A DNA stretch of 38,357 nucleotides, taken from positions 1 through 38,357 of the forward strand of contig CAIXRH010000272.1 of the NCBI GenBank assembly GCA_903921785.1, read 5' to 3'. Positions 1 to 8,196 of the stretch are shown here, in pieces. Made by a program: the position numbers and the translations under genes. Position 1 is the stretch's first letter, and each line of letters opens with the position of its first letter. The notes under the pieces were generated by a model, which did no database searches, had not been told where the DNA came from, and saw nothing but the letters and a program-made list of their open reading frames with translations. The stretch comes from an uncultured Pseudomonadota bacterium (GTDB lineage Bacteria > Myxococcota_A > UBA796 > SXON01).

Positions 1-183
1 CCCTCCCCAGCGCGGCGATCGCCGCCGCGACCGTGCACAACGCCCGGAGGTTGGTGAACCTCGGCGAGTTGTGAGCGCCTGGAGGCGGCGGCCGTGCACA
101 AGTCGCGGCGGTTGCCCCGACCTCGGCGACGTGTGCTCGTCGGCGGGCGCCGGCGCCCTCCCTAGCGCGGCGATCGCCGCCGC
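1..183. repeat. Diverged duplicated segments with two 14-bp palindromes
   Basis: Positions 1-28 and 156-183 are the same sequence with one difference, a C/T at the eighth base. Each carries the perfect palindrome GCGGCGATCGCCGC, at 12-25 and 167-180. A second pair, about 29-75 and 89-135, is also clearly related (shared CCGTGCACAA and ACCTCGGCGA), with one extra base in the second copy. The offsets of the two pairs differ (155 and about 60), so this is not a simple tandem array but a rearranged duplication, perhaps of a gene end. Nothing else in 75-318 looks like a gene. Confidence 0.6.
3..74 (+). CDS. Probable 3' end of an unidentified gene (partial)
   Basis: From position 3 one frame runs open to a TGA at 72-74 and reads as a plausible protein C-terminus, ending TVHNARRLVNLGEL. 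The start lies outside the window and I cannot name the family. Support comes from a second, diverged version of the same DNA further on (about 88-135 and 156-183). There the equivalent words VHKSRRL and DLGDV are still readable but lie in different frames, as in a decayed copy. The open frame is short and GC-rich DNA is often open by chance, so this remains a weak call. Confidence 0.25.
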   Translation, partial: LPSAAIAAATVHNARRLVNLGEL

Positions 184-188
184 CGCGC

Positions 189-236
189 CCGCCGACGCCT
201 GTCCTGGCTCGCGACGTTCCTGCCGAGGCGGGAGGG
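189..236 (-). repeat. Intergenic 48-bp repeat, copy D (inverted)
   Basis: Read on the minus strand this stretch has three blocks with fixed spacing: CCCTCCCG (236-229), 12 variable bases, the 16-mer CGTCGCGAGCCAGGAC (216-201), 3 variable bases, and CGTCGGCGG (197-189). The 16-mer is identical to the one at 5455-5470, and both spacers are exactly as long as in copies A and B. This is the only copy lying upstream of a gene (the flavin reductase at 319) and the only one in minus orientation. The 14-bp palindrome at 167-180 lies just beyond its 3' side. Confidence 0.7.
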
Positions 237-318
237 CAGCGCACCCTCGTCCTCTCCGTGGCCCTCGCCATCTGGATTCCCGTGCCTACCCTTCGGGCCC
301 CTCGCTCCCGGAGCCTCC

Positions 319-1386
319 ATGTCCTCGCTCTTCGCCCCCACGACCCTCGCCGGCGTCCCGCTGCAGAACCACCTCGTCATGGCGCCGCTCACCCGCAGCC
401 GCGCCATCGGGAACGTCCCCAACGCGCTGATGGCGGAATACTACGGACAGCGCGCCGACCTTGGGCTGATCATCACCGAGGGCACGTCCCCCGCGGCCGA
501 TGGCCTCGGCTATGCCCGCATCCCCGGCCTGTTCTCCGCCGAGCAGGTCGCCGGGTGGAAGCTCACCACCGCCGCGGCCCACGCTGGCGGCGCGCGCATC
601 TTCGTGCAGTTGATGCACTGCGGCCGGGTCGCCCACCCCGCCAACCTCCCGGCCGGCGCCCGCGTGCTCGCCCCCTCCGCCCTCGCGTGCCCCGGCCAGA
701 TGTGGACGGACACCGCCGGTATGCAGGACCACCCGGTCCCCGAGGCGATGTCCGAGGCCGACATCGAGGCCACCATCGAGTCCTTCGTCCACGCCGCGGA
801 GCTGGCGGTGGAGGCCGGGTTCGACGGCGTGGAGGTCCACGGCGCCAACGGCTACCTCGCGGAGCAGTTCCTCAACGTGGGCGCCAACCAGCGCACCGAC
901 CGTTGGGGCGGCTCCGTGGAGAACCGCGCCCGCTTCCTCCTCGAGATCTGCCGCCGCTCGGTCGCGCGGGTCGGCGCCAGCCGCGTCGGCGTGCGCCTCT
1001 CCCCGTACGGCGTCTTCAACGGCTCGGTGCCGGACGCCGACACCGACGCGCTCTACCTCCACGTCGCCCGCGAGCTCCAGGCGATCGGCGTGGCGTACGT
1101 GCACCTCGTCGACCACAGCTCCATGGGCACCCCGGCGCCCAAGCCGGAGCTCGTGGCGGGCATCCGCGCGGCGTTCACCGGCTGCCTCATCCTCAGCGGC
1201 GGCTACGACGTGGCGCGCGCCGAGGCGGACCTCGCGTCCGGCAAGGCGAACCTCGTGGCGTTCGGGCGCGCGGCGCTGGCGAACCCCGGGCTCGCCGGGA
1301 AGCTCAAGCGCGGCGAGAAGCTCAACCCGCCCGACTTCGGCACGTTCTACACGCCGGACGCCAAGGGCTACACCGACTACCCCTAG
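319..1386 (+). CDS. Old Yellow Enzyme-family NADH:flavin oxidoreductase
   Basis: 355 residues, the usual length for an Old Yellow Enzyme (NemA/OYE-type) FMN enzyme, which uses NAD(P)H to reduce the C=C bond of alpha,beta-unsaturated carbonyls, maleimides or nitro compounds. The N-terminus (LFAPTTLAGVPLQNHLVMAPLTRSR) has the family's flavin-binding start, cut here at a family-typical region. HGANGYL holds the substrate-anchoring pair His174 and Asn177 plus Tyr179, followed by the hallmark QRTDRWGGSVENRARF. GRAALANP near the C-terminus is the phosphate-binding end of the barrel. The protein should be soluble and cytoplasmic. GGAG at 310-313 lies five bases before the ATG and supports this start. 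The gene stands alone; its natural substrate cannot be told from sequence. Confidence 0.93.
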   Translation: MSSLFAPTTLAGVPLQNHLVMAPLTRSRAIGNVPNALMAEYYGQRADLGLIITEGTSPAADGLGYARIPGLFSAEQVAGWKLTTAAAHAGGARIFVQLMHCGRVAHPANLPAGARVLAPSALACPGQMWTDTAGMQDHPVPEAMSEADIEATIESFVHAAELAVEAGFDGVEVHGANGYLAEQFLNVGANQRTDRWGGSVENRARFLLEICRRSVARVGASRVGVRLSPYGVFNGSVPDADTDALYLHVARELQAIGVAYVHLVDHSSMGTPAPKPELVAGIRAAFTGCLILSGGYDVARAEADLASGKANLVAFGRAALANPGLAGKLKRGEKLNPPDFGTFYTPDAKGYTDYP

Positions 1387-1402
1387 TCCGGGTTTCCTCG
1401 GT

Positions 1403-1408
1403 TAGAGT
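1403..1408 (+). promoter_or_regulatory. Candidate -10 box (TAGAGT) of the MopE-like gene
   Basis: TAGAGT fits the TANNNT form of a sigma70 -10 element. It ends six bases before the ATG at 1415, so transcription would start at or next to the start codon and the mRNA would be leaderless. No purine-rich ribosome site separates it from the ATG. I see no convincing -35 box 16-18 bases upstream, so this rests on the -10 box and its spacing alone. Confidence 0.35.
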
Positions 1409-1414
1409 GCGGCG

Positions 1415-4400
1415 ATGCGCGCCTCCTTCGCCCTCGCCGCACTCGTGCTTTCCGCGTGCACCACGTTCCCCGGCGCCGAGCTCCTCGACGGCGACGGGGA
1501 TGGTTACGCCCAGGCCGACGACTGCGACGACGCCGACGCCGCCGTCCACCCAGGCGCCGCCGAGCTGTGCGACGCCACCGGGGTCGATGACGATTGCGAC
1601 GGCCTCGTGAACGAGGACGACCCCGACGCGCCCACCCTCACCGCGTGGCTCGACGACGACGGCGACAGCTACGGGCTCGCGGGCACCGAGCGCCAGGTCT
1701 GCAAGCTGGAGTTCATCCACGCCGACAACCCCGACGATTGTGACGACGCTGCGCCCGAGGTGAACCCGGGCCGCCCCGAGCGGTGCAACGGGATCGATGA
1801 CAACTGCGATGGCGTGGTCGACGAAGACGGCGCCGAGGATGGCACCCCCACCTACGACGACGTCGACGGCGATGGCTACGGCGACGACGGCACCGAGGTG
1901 CGGATGTGCGCCCCTCCGGAAGGTGCGCTCACCGTCGGCGGCGACTGCGCGCCGGGCGATCCGACGGTCAACGATGGGGTCGCCGAGCTGTGCGATGGCG
2001 TGGACAACAACTGCGACGGGCTCATCGACGATCCCACCGCGGCCGACGCCGCCGTCTGGTTCATCGACGGCGACGGCGATGGCTCCGGCACCACCGCCTA
2101 CACGGAGAAGGCCTGCGAAGCGCCGGCGGGCATGTCGGACGACCCCTACGATTGTGACGACGCCGACCCCAACGCCTACCCCGGCGCGGCCGAGTACTGC
2201 GATCGAGGCGACGACGACTGCGACGGCGTCATCGACGAGGGCGACGCGGTCGACGCCGTGCCCTACCATGTCGACGCCGACGGCGACGGCTACGGCGACC
2301 CCACCGCCACGGCGCCCGCGTGCGAGCCCACCGCGGGCCTCGTGCTCGACACCACCGACTGCGACGACACCACCGCGAGCGTGAGCCCCGTCGCGGAGGA
2401 GCTCTGCGACGGCGTGGACGACGACTGCGACGGCGATGTCGACGAAGACAGCGCCGTGGACGCGCCGAGCTGGTACCTCGATCTCGACGCCGACGGCTAC
2501 GGGGGCGAGTCCAGCGCGAAGCCCTCGTGCACCGCGCTCGCCGCGCGGATCGCCCTCGGCGGCGACTGCGACGACACCGACGCGGCCGTGAGCCCCGCCG
2601 CCGCCGAGACCTGCGACGGGGGCGACGACGACTGCGACGGCACGGTCGATGAAGACAGCGCCGTGGACGCGCCCACCTGGTACGCAGACGCGGACGCGGA
2701 CGGCTTTGGGACCGCCACGAGCACCACCCGCGCCTGCGCGCTGCCCGGGGGCTACTCGGCGACGTCCGGCGACTGCAACGACGCGGACGCGGCGGTGAGC
2801 CCCGCGGCCGAGGAGCGCTGCGACGGCCTCGACAACGACTGCGACGGCCTCACGGACGACCCCACCGCGGTGGACGCCTCCGTCTGGTACGCCGACGCCG
2901 ACGCCGACGGCTTCGGCGACGCGGCCACCCCGAGCGTCGCATGCACGACGCCCCCCGGGTACGTCGCCACCGCGGACGACTGCGACGACACCGACGGCTC
3001 CACCTGGCCGAGCGCCGACGAGTACTGCGACGGCGTCGACAACAACTGCGATGGTGTCGTCGATGAAGACGCCGCGGTCGACGTGGTCACCTGGTACCGT
3101 GACGCCGACCACGACGGCTACGGCACCCCCACGGCGACCGACCTGGACTGCGACAAGCCCGCCGGGTACGCCGCGACCGACGACGACTGCAACGACGCGA
3201 ACGCGGCGGTGAGCCCGGGCGACAGCGAGGTGTGCGACGCCGGCGGCGTGGACGAAGACTGCGACGGCCTCGTCGACGACGCCGACCCCAGCGTGGGCGG
3301 CACCAGCCACTGGTACACCGACGCCGACGGCGACGGCTACGGGGTCGGCAGCGCCACGATCAGCTGCACCCCCGTCGGTAGCGCCGCCAGCGTGGACGGC
3401 GACTGCGACGATGCGGAGGCCACGGTGAACCCGGGCGAGTCCGAAGTGTGCAACGACGGCCTCGACAACGACTGCGACGGCGACCGTACCCCCTGCGAGT
3501 GGGTCGGCAGCGACGCCCCCAGCGCCGCCGACATCACCCTCTCCGGCAACAGCAGCAGCGACTACCTCGGCTTCGGCATGGCCGCGGGCGACATCGACGC
3601 CGACGGGTACGACGACCTGATCCTCCGCTGGGCGGAGAGCCCGTCGGGCTGGTGGGTGTACCCGGGGGACGCCGCGGGCACGACCAGCGCCGCCATGACC
3701 TCGCTCATCAGCGGCGGCGGCGGCTCGTACACCGACTACCACGCCATCGTGGGCGACTACGACGGCGACGGCGACGACGACGTGCTCATCGGCACCCAAT
3801 CCAACTACGGCGCAGCGCTGCTCCTCGGTCCGATCACCGCCCCCACCACGCTGGCGAGCGCCTCGGCCACGTTCACCGGCACGTCCACCGACCGGTTCGG
3901 GGACGCCCTCGCCGGCGGCTTCGACACCGACGGGGACGGGCGGCTGGAGATCGCCGTCGGCGGCTACTACTACACGTACGGGGGCACGACCGGCGTCGGC
4001 GGGGTCGCGCTCATCGAGAGCCCGTCGGGGAGCTACACCTCGAGCACGGTGACGGCGCTCTATCGGGGCGCTTCGGCGAACGACTACGTGGGCTCCGCCG
4101 TCGCCGCGGTGGACCTCGACGGCGACGGCGCCGAGGAGCTCCTGGTCGGCGCCGAGCAGGCACGGCGTTCGTCGAGCAGCACCTACGCGAACGAGGGCAT
4201 CGTGTACGTGCTCTCCGGCGCGATCGCGGCCTCGGGCACCATCGCCACCGCCGCCGACGCCGCGATCTACGGGCAGGTCACGCTGGACGACAAGTTCGGG
4301 GAGACGCTCCTTGCCGCCGGTGACCTCGACGGCGATGGCTACGACGATGCCCTGGCTGGCAGCAGCGCGATGAACCTCGGCAGCAGCAGCCTTTACTACG

Positions 4401-4828
4401 GGGGTGTCCTCGTTTTCGAGGGCGCCGCGACGCTGCCCTCGAGCGGCACCTGGAGCAGTCACGCGGGCGCCCGCTTCGGCGGTCCGAGCTACGCCGACTT
4501 CTGCGAGTTCGGGGACACCGTGGCGGTGGCCGACGTCGATGGCGACGGCGAGACCGACGTGCTCATCGGGGGATCCGGCTACTCGGCGACCTACACCGAT
4601 CGCGGCGGGGCCTGGCTGTTCTACGGTCCGTTCTCCGGCACGTACGACGCGGCGAACGCCGACTGGAAGCTCCTGGGCAGCGGCGCGAACCAGTCGGTCG
4701 GGCAGTACGTCACCACCCTGGATCGCGACGGCGACGGCTTCGGGGACTTCGCCGTCTCCAGCTCCTCGTACGACTCGCCGAGCAGCAACGCGGGGGCCGC
4801 GTGGTTCTTCTACGGCCTGGGCCTGTAG
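1415..4828 (+). CDS. MopE-type metal-binding repeat lipoprotein with FG-GAP propeller
   Basis: 1137 residues. The N-terminus is a lipoprotein signal with lipobox LSAC (Cys15). Residues about 20-690 hold ten repeats, each with D-x-D-x-D-G-Y/F-G, a DCDD block and a CDG(V/L)DNDCDG-type core. This is the family named after the methanotroph copper protein MopE (putative metal-binding motif), common in myxobacterial surface proteins. Residues about 720-1137 hold seven FG-GAP repeats with Ca-binding D-x-D-G-D-G loops (for example DIDADGYDD, DYDGDGDDD, DLDGDGYDD), the number needed for one integrin-alpha-like seven-bladed propeller. The protein is extremely acidic and Cys-paired, so it is probably a lipid-anchored, calcium-stabilised surface protein. 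Metal specificity and partners are unknown. A hairpin follows the stop codon. Confidence 0.9.
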   Translation: MRASFALAALVLSACTTFPGAELLDGDGDGYAQADDCDDADAAVHPGAAELCDATGVDDDCDGLVNEDDPDAPTLTAWLDDDGDSYGLAGTERQVCKLEFIHADNPDDCDDAAPEVNPGRPERCNGIDDNCDGVVDEDGAEDGTPTYDDVDGDGYGDDGTEVRMCAPPEGALTVGGDCAPGDPTVNDGVAELCDGVDNNCDGLIDDPTAADAAVWFIDGDGDGSGTTAYTEKACEAPAGMSDDPYDCDDADPNAYPGAAEYCDRGDDDCDGVIDEGDAVDAVPYHVDADGDGYGDPTATAPACEPTAGLVLDTTDCDDTTASVSPVAEELCDGVDDDCDGDVDEDSAVDAPSWYLDLDADGYGGESSAKPSCTALAARIALGGDCDDTDAAVSPAAAETCDGGDDDCDGTVDEDSAVDAPTWYADADADGFGTATSTTRACALPGGYSATSGDCNDADAAVSPAAEERCDGLDNDCDGLTDDPTAVDASVWYADADADGFGDAATPSVACTTPPGYVATADDCDDTDGSTWPSADEYCDGVDNNCDGVVDEDAAVDVVTWYRDADHDGYGTPTATDLDCDKPAGYAATDDDCNDANAAVSPGDSEVCDAGGVDEDCDGLVDDADPSVGGTSHWYTDADGDGYGVGSATISCTPVGSAASVDGDCDDAEATVNPGESEVCNDGLDNDCDGDRTPCEWVGSDAPSAADITLSGNSSSDYLGFGMAAGDIDADGYDDLILRWAESPSGWWVYPGDAAGTTSAAMTSLISGGGGSYTDYHAIVGDYDGDGDDDVLIGTQSNYGAALLLGPITAPTTLASASATFTGTSTDRFGDALAGGFDTDGDGRLEIAVGGYYYTYGGTTGVGGVALIESPSGSYTSSTVTALYRGASANDYVGSAVAAVDLDGDGAEELLVGAEQARRSSSSTYANEGIVYVLSGAIAASGTIATAADAAIYGQVTLDDKFGETLLAAGDLDGDGYDDALAGSSAMNLGSSSLYYGGVLVFEGAATLPSSGTWSSHAGARFGGPSYADFCEFGDTVAVADVDGDGETDVLIGGSGYSATYTDRGGAWLFYGPFSGTYDAANADWKLLGSGANQSVGQYVTTLDRDGDGFGDFAVSSSSYDSPSSNAGAAWFFYGLGL

Positions 4829-4833
4829 CCGCA

Positions 4834-4859
4834 CGGCGAGGGGTGGGAGCACCCCGCCG
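4834..4859 (+). terminator. Hairpin after the MopE-like gene
   Basis: CGGC (4834-4837) and GGGGT (4840-4844) pair with ACCCC (4851-4855) and GCCG (4856-4859) around the loop GGGAGC, leaving a two-base bulge on the 5' arm. It starts five bases after the TAG. No T-tract follows, so factor-independent termination is possible but not assured. The rsmD start codon is only 19 bases downstream. Confidence 0.4.
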
Positions 4860-4877
4860 GCGCGTTAGCCCGCGCCC

Positions 4878-5408
4878 ATGATCAAGCTCACCGGCGGCAC
4901 GCTCCGTGGCCGCGCGCTCGCGGCCGAGGTCCCCGAAGGGGTGCGGCCCACCAGCAGCCGCACGCGCGAAGCGCTCTTCTCCATCCTCGGCCAGGACCTC
5001 TCCGACGTGTCGTTCCTCGACGCGTTCGGCGGCTCCGGCGCCACCGCCCTCGAAGCGTATTCCCGAGGGGCGTCGCCGGTGATCGTGGTGGAGAAGAACC
5101 CCACGGCGCGGGCGGTCATCGGCACCAACGCGGCCGCGTTCAAGGCGCCGCTCGACCTGCGCAACATGGACGCGGCCGGCCTCGTCTCGGCGGAGGGCGT
5201 GGCGCTCACCCAGGCCGACGTCGTCTACCTCGACCCGCCGTTCGACCAGGAGATCGGCCCCTGGGTCACCCGCCTCGGCCCGTGCGCGCTGCACGTGCTG
5301 GTGGCGGAGGCGCGCACCGGGGCCGTCTTCCCGGAGACGGCGGGCGAGCTGCCGCTGGACCGCGTGCGCACCTACGGGGACAGCACGCTGGCGGTCTATC
5401 GGCGTTGA
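4878..5408 (+). CDS. rsmD: 16S rRNA (guanine966-N2)-methyltransferase RsmD
   Basis: 176 residues, normal for RsmD, which methylates G966 of 16S rRNA from S-adenosylmethionine during 30S assembly in the cytoplasm. The family opening GGTLRGRAL is at residues 6-14, followed by the signature RPTSSRTREALFSIL at 23-37. The SAM-binding motif FLDAFGGSGATALEA is at 46-60, the acidic end of motif II at VEKNP, and the catalytic DPPF at 119-122. No accessory domain is present. TAGCCC at 4866-4871 lies six bases before the ATG and may be a weak -10 box, and no clear ribosome-binding site is visible. The gene converges on the lipoprotein gene whose stop is at 5497. Confidence 0.92.
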   Translation: MIKLTGGTLRGRALAAEVPEGVRPTSSRTREALFSILGQDLSDVSFLDAFGGSGATALEAYSRGASPVIVVEKNPTARAVIGTNAAAFKAPLDLRNMDAAGLVSAEGVALTQADVVYLDPPFDQEIGPWVTRLGPCALHVLVAEARTGAVFPETAGELPLDRVRTYGDSTLAVYRR

Positions 5409-5420
5409 ACGCCAGGGGAG

Positions 5421-5441
5421 GGGAGAGGGGTCCCCCCTCCC
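5421..5441 (+). terminator. Hairpin downstream of rsmD
   Basis: GGGAGAGG (5421-5428) can pair with CCCCTCCC (5434-5441), with one A:C mismatch, around the loop GGTCC. It sits 12 bases after the rsmD stop, and its 3' arm forms the start of repeat copy A. There is no T-tract on this strand. The position between convergent genes suits a terminator. Confidence 0.45.
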
Positions 5442-5482
5442 GGCCCTCCTCGACCGTCGCGAGCCAGGACAACCGTCGGCGG
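5435..5482 (+). repeat. Intergenic 48-bp repeat, copy A
   Basis: CCCTCCCG (5435-5442), 12 variable bases, CGTCGCGAGCCAGGAC (5455-5470), 3 variable bases, CGTCGGCGG (5474-5482). Block sequence and spacing match copies B and D exactly. The element lies between the convergent stops of rsmD and the lipoprotein at 5497. A perfect 12-bp palindrome, GGCGGCGCCGCC, overlaps and follows its 3' end. It could be a mobile REP-like element, a structured terminator or a protein-binding site. Confidence 0.75.
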
Positions 5483-5496
5483 CGCCGCCGCGGCGT

Positions 5497-6216
5497 CTAC
5501 TTCGTGCGCGAGACGCTGAACCCGCCGACCCCGGCCGTCTCCCCCGAGGGCTCGACCGTTCCGGTGTCGCTTTCGGCGCTGCCATCCACCGGGGCGGCGG
5601 AGGCGCCGTACCACAGGAACGAGCCCGTCCACGCGGCGTCGGCGAGCGTGGCGTCGACGCCGAAGCTCACGAAGGCCCAGCGGGTGGCGTCGACGCCGGG
5701 GGGCGCGGTGCCGGTGAAGTCGGCGAGCGCCACGGTGTCGAAGAAGGTCGCGGTTTCGGCCGCCGCCACCTGCACGAGCGGCTGGAACTGGGCGGCGTAG
5801 GCGCCGTCGGTCGTGGCCACGTCCACGGTGAGGCTGTACTCGTACACCGGCGGGCAGTCGCCCACGTCGGGGGCGCCCTCGCCGTAGCTCCCGGTCTCGC
5901 CCTGGTTCGGGTCCACCAGCACGCGGTACACCGCCGCGATGCCCAGCCCCGCCTCCGCCACGGTGAGGTCCAGCCCCACGGCGTCGCCCTGGTAGGGCGT
6001 CAGCGTGCCGGACCACGGGCCGACCTGCGCCGCCAGCGCGTCGGAGACGGCGAAGGCGAAGTCGGCAGCGGGGACGCTGGGGTCGTCCACCAGAACCCGG
6101 TGATCCTCGGCGCAGTAGGCGGGCATGTCGGCGCCGCCGCCGCCGGGGAGCCGGCCCGTGTCGGCGGTGTCGGTGGCGGGGGACGGGGTGGCGCAGGCGA
6201 GGAAGAAGGCGAACAT
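5497..6216 (-). CDS. Small secreted lipoprotein of unknown function
   Basis: 239 residues. The start MFAFFLAC puts the lipobox Cys at residue 8, directly followed by a short TDTADTG linker. An in-frame TGA lies seven codons upstream with no other start codon between, so the ultra-short signal is not an annotation error. GGAG lies about six bases before the ATG. The mature part has few cysteines and many alternating hydrophobic residues, consistent with a beta-rich domain, and ends in a Ser/Thr/Glu-rich segment and SVSRTK. I do not recognise a family. It is probably a lipid-anchored outer-surface protein. A candidate -10 box, TACATT, lies about 20 bases upstream of the start. Confidence 0.7.
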   Translation of the reverse strand: MFAFFLACATPSPATDTADTGRLPGGGGADMPAYCAEDHRVLVDDPSVPAADFAFAVSDALAAQVGPWSGTLTPYQGDAVGLDLTVAEAGLGIAAVYRVLVDPNQGETGSYGEGAPDVGDCPPVYEYSLTVDVATTDGAYAAQFQPLVQVAAAETATFFDTVALADFTGTAPPGVDATRWAFVSFGVDATLADAAWTGSFLWYGASAAPVDGSAESDTGTVEPSGETAGVGGFSVSRTK

Positions 6217-6302
6217 CGGCGCTCCTGGCGCACCTCAATGTACGCGCGCCGCGGCCCGCCCGCCGGTCCGCGACCGAGATAGTGCGCGCGCCAGAGGTAC
6301 GG

Positions 6303-7145
6303 ATGGACACGGTCGCAGTCTTGGGCGCGGGGCTCCTCGGGGCCGGCTTCGTGGAGAACCTGCTCGGCAAGGGCGTGGCGGTGAAGGTGTGGAACCGCAC
6401 GGCAGCGCGCCTGGCGCCGCTGGTGGAGAAGGGCGCCGTGGCCGCCGATTCGCCCGCGGACGCGGTGGCCGGGGTGTCCCGCGTGCACCTCGTCCTCGCC
6501 GAGGACGACGCGGTGGACGCGGTGCTCGCCGCCCTCCTCCCGGCGTTGCCCGCGGGAGTCCCGGTGTACGACCACAGCACCAACCTCCCGGCGCGCGTCG
6601 CGGAGCGCGTGCCGCGGCTGCGGGCGGCGGGCGTGGTCTACCTGCCGGCGCCGGTTTTCATGGCGCCGTCGAACGCGCGGGCGGCCAGCGGGCTCATGCT
6701 CCTGGCGTGCCCCGCCGCGGAGGCGGAGGCGCACACCGCCGTCCTCTCCACGATGACCGGGAAGGTGTGGTTCGTGGGCGAGCGCCCCGACCTCGCGGCC
6801 ATCCACAAGCTCCTCGGCAACGGCATGCTCATCTCGATGGCCGGGATGATCGGCGACGCCACCGCCGTCGCCGCGGCGGCCGGCCTGGGCCCCGAGGCGG
6901 TGACCGAGCTCCTGGCGAACTTCAACCCGGCCGCCGCGCTCCCGCACCTGCCCGCGCGCATCGCCCGCGCCGGCAACGCCCCCGCCAGCTTCACCCTGGA
7001 GATGGCCCGCAAGGACGTCCGCCTGATGATCGAGACCGGCGGCGCCGATCACCTCCACGTGCTGCCCGCCGTGGCCGCCGCGATGGACGCCGCGATCGAC
7101 GCGGGGCGGCTGCATGACGACTTCGCGGTTTTCGCGCGGCGGTAG
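6303..7145 (+). CDS. NAD(P)-dependent beta-hydroxyacid dehydrogenase (HIBADH/GLYR-like)
   Basis: 280 residues from the ATG. The N-terminal Rossmann fold has VAVLGAGLLGAGF (residues 4-16) and a basic residue cluster after beta-2 (NRTAARL) that favours NADP(H). The catalytic lysine of the family is Lys169 in IHKLLGN, with Asn173 one helical turn on. The all-alpha C-terminal domain is complete. Relatives reduce glyoxylate, succinic semialdehyde or tartronate semialdehyde, or oxidise 3-hydroxyisobutyrate; the substrate here is not readable. I chose the ATG at 6303, with AGAGG five bases upstream, over an in-frame GTG at 6282, because the GTG overlaps a -10-like GATAGT and would put eight residues before the Rossmann strand. 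Converges with bpt. Confidence 0.88.
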   Translation: MDTVAVLGAGLLGAGFVENLLGKGVAVKVWNRTAARLAPLVEKGAVAADSPADAVAGVSRVHLVLAEDDAVDAVLAALLPALPAGVPVYDHSTNLPARVAERVPRLRAAGVVYLPAPVFMAPSNARAASGLMLLACPAAEAEAHTAVLSTMTGKVWFVGERPDLAAIHKLLGNGMLISMAGMIGDATAVAAAAGLGPEAVTELLANFNPAAALPHLPARIARAGNAPASFTLEMARKDVRLMIETGGADHLHVLPAVAAAMDAAIDAGRLHDDFAVFARR

Positions 7146-7214
7146 CCGGAGCTGCGCCCCGCCATTCTCGCCGTCGATCGCTCCTCGACCGCCGACGGGT
7201 CTGGGCGGCAAGCC

Positions 7215-7228
7215 GGTGGAGCACCACC
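7215..7228. terminator. Short hairpin between convergent genes
   Basis: GGTGG, loop AGCA, CCACC is a perfect five-base-pair hairpin midway between the convergent stops at 7145 and 7273. Nearby, 7181-7191 (CTCCTCGACCG) matches 11 bases of repeat copy A, but the rest of that repeat is not recognisable. It could work as a weak bidirectional terminator; there is no T-tract. Confidence 0.3.
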
Positions 7229-7272
7229 AGCCCCTCTCCACCGTCGCCCTCGTCGGCCAGCAACCGGGCGGC

Positions 7273-8166
7273 TCAGCCGTCGAATTCCTCCGCCTCGTCC
7301 AGCGCCGGGCCCTCGGAGTCGTCCTCCATCGGCTCGGTCAAAAGCGGCGCCATCGTGGCCACGGCGAGCCCTGGTGAGCGCAGCGGGGCGGCGGCTTGCG
7401 CATAGCCCTCCGGGTCGGACTCGGCGGGGTCCTCCTCGCGGGACCGCAGGCGCGTCCACACCCCACGGATCAGCCGCTCGTGGGGGTAGTAGCTGGACTT
7501 GTAGCGGAGCGCGTCCGCGTCGGAGGCCCAGAGGCCGAGGTAGTACCACCGCATGCCGAGCGCGCGGCAGAGCTCGATCTCGCGCAGCACGGAGAAGACA
7601 CCCAGCGAACGCCGGGCCTCGGTGGGATCGAAGTAGTGGTAGGCGCTGTTGGCGGAGCTCGCGCCGAGGTCGAGCACGCTGAGCCCCACCAGCCGATCCC
7701 CCTCGAAGTACCTGACTTCCACCGTGGGAGCGCAGCTCTCCACCAGCCACTCCTGGTAGCCGAGCGGGTCCTTCCGGGAGTAGTTCGTGAGCAGCCCGCG
7801 TGCACGCCGGTGCCGGTTCCACAACGCCACCCGCCGCCGGCTGAGCGCCGCCGGCCCCATCTCCACCCGCAGATCGGCGTTTCGGGCGATCACCCGCCGC
7901 TGGGACCGGGACGGGGTGAAGTCGTGCACCGCCACCCGCACCGGCTCACACGCCTGGCAGAACGGGCATTCGGTGCGGAAAACCGTCTGTCCGACGCGCT
8001 GGTCGCCCTCGTCCAGCAGCTGGTCGAGCTGCTCGGGCAAAAGGGGCGTGGAGGGCGCTCGCGCCGGGCACCGGGCGATCTGCCCGGTGCGGTACACGCA
8101 CGCCTCGAACCGGTCGTGCACGACCCGGGTCTCGGGCGAGGGAACGCTGGGTCGGCCCGTCGCCAT
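7273..8166 (-). CDS. bpt: Aspartate/glutamate leucyltransferase (Bpt)
   Basis: 297 residues. Bpt transfers Leu from Leu-tRNA to proteins that begin with Asp or Glu, marking them for ClpAP degradation (N-degron pathway, cytoplasm). Features seen: an N-terminal Cys motif (Cys23 in ACVYR), CPFCQACEPVRV at 67-78, then DFTPSRSQRRVIARN. The C-terminal acetyltransferase-like part has the family block YHYFDPTEARRSLGVFSVLR and YYLGLWASDADALRYKSSYYP. The last 50 residues are an acidic tail beyond the usual Bpt end (about 235-260 residues), of unknown role. The gene follows the repeat lipoprotein on the same strand with a 30-base gap, so the two may be co-transcribed. Eukaryotic ATE1 is related, but the sequence pattern is that of bacterial Bpt. 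Confidence 0.92.
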   Translation of the reverse strand: MATGRPSVPSPETRVVHDRFEACVYRTGQIARCPARAPSTPLLPEQLDQLLDEGDQRVGQTVFRTECPFCQACEPVRVAVHDFTPSRSQRRVIARNADLRVEMGPAALSRRRVALWNRHRRARGLLTNYSRKDPLGYQEWLVESCAPTVEVRYFEGDRLVGLSVLDLGASSANSAYHYFDPTEARRSLGVFSVLREIELCRALGMRWYYLGLWASDADALRYKSSYYPHERLIRGVWTRLRSREEDPAESDPEGYAQAAAPLRSPGLAVATMAPLLTEPMEDDSEGPALDEAEEFDG

Positions 8167-8196
8167 CAGCCGCTGCTGCCCCCCGCTACGGACGGT

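Noticed and set aside
71-430. A 119-codon plus-strand frame from GTG at 71
   Set aside because: It runs through the duplicated and repeat DNA and into the flavin reductase in another frame; Arg/Pro/Ser-rich product, no family.
1322-4852. A 1176-codon minus-strand open frame over the MopE-like gene
   Set aside because: It mirrors the repeats of the real plus-strand gene; its product is Val/Ala/Gly-rich with no family and arises from GC-rich codon bias.
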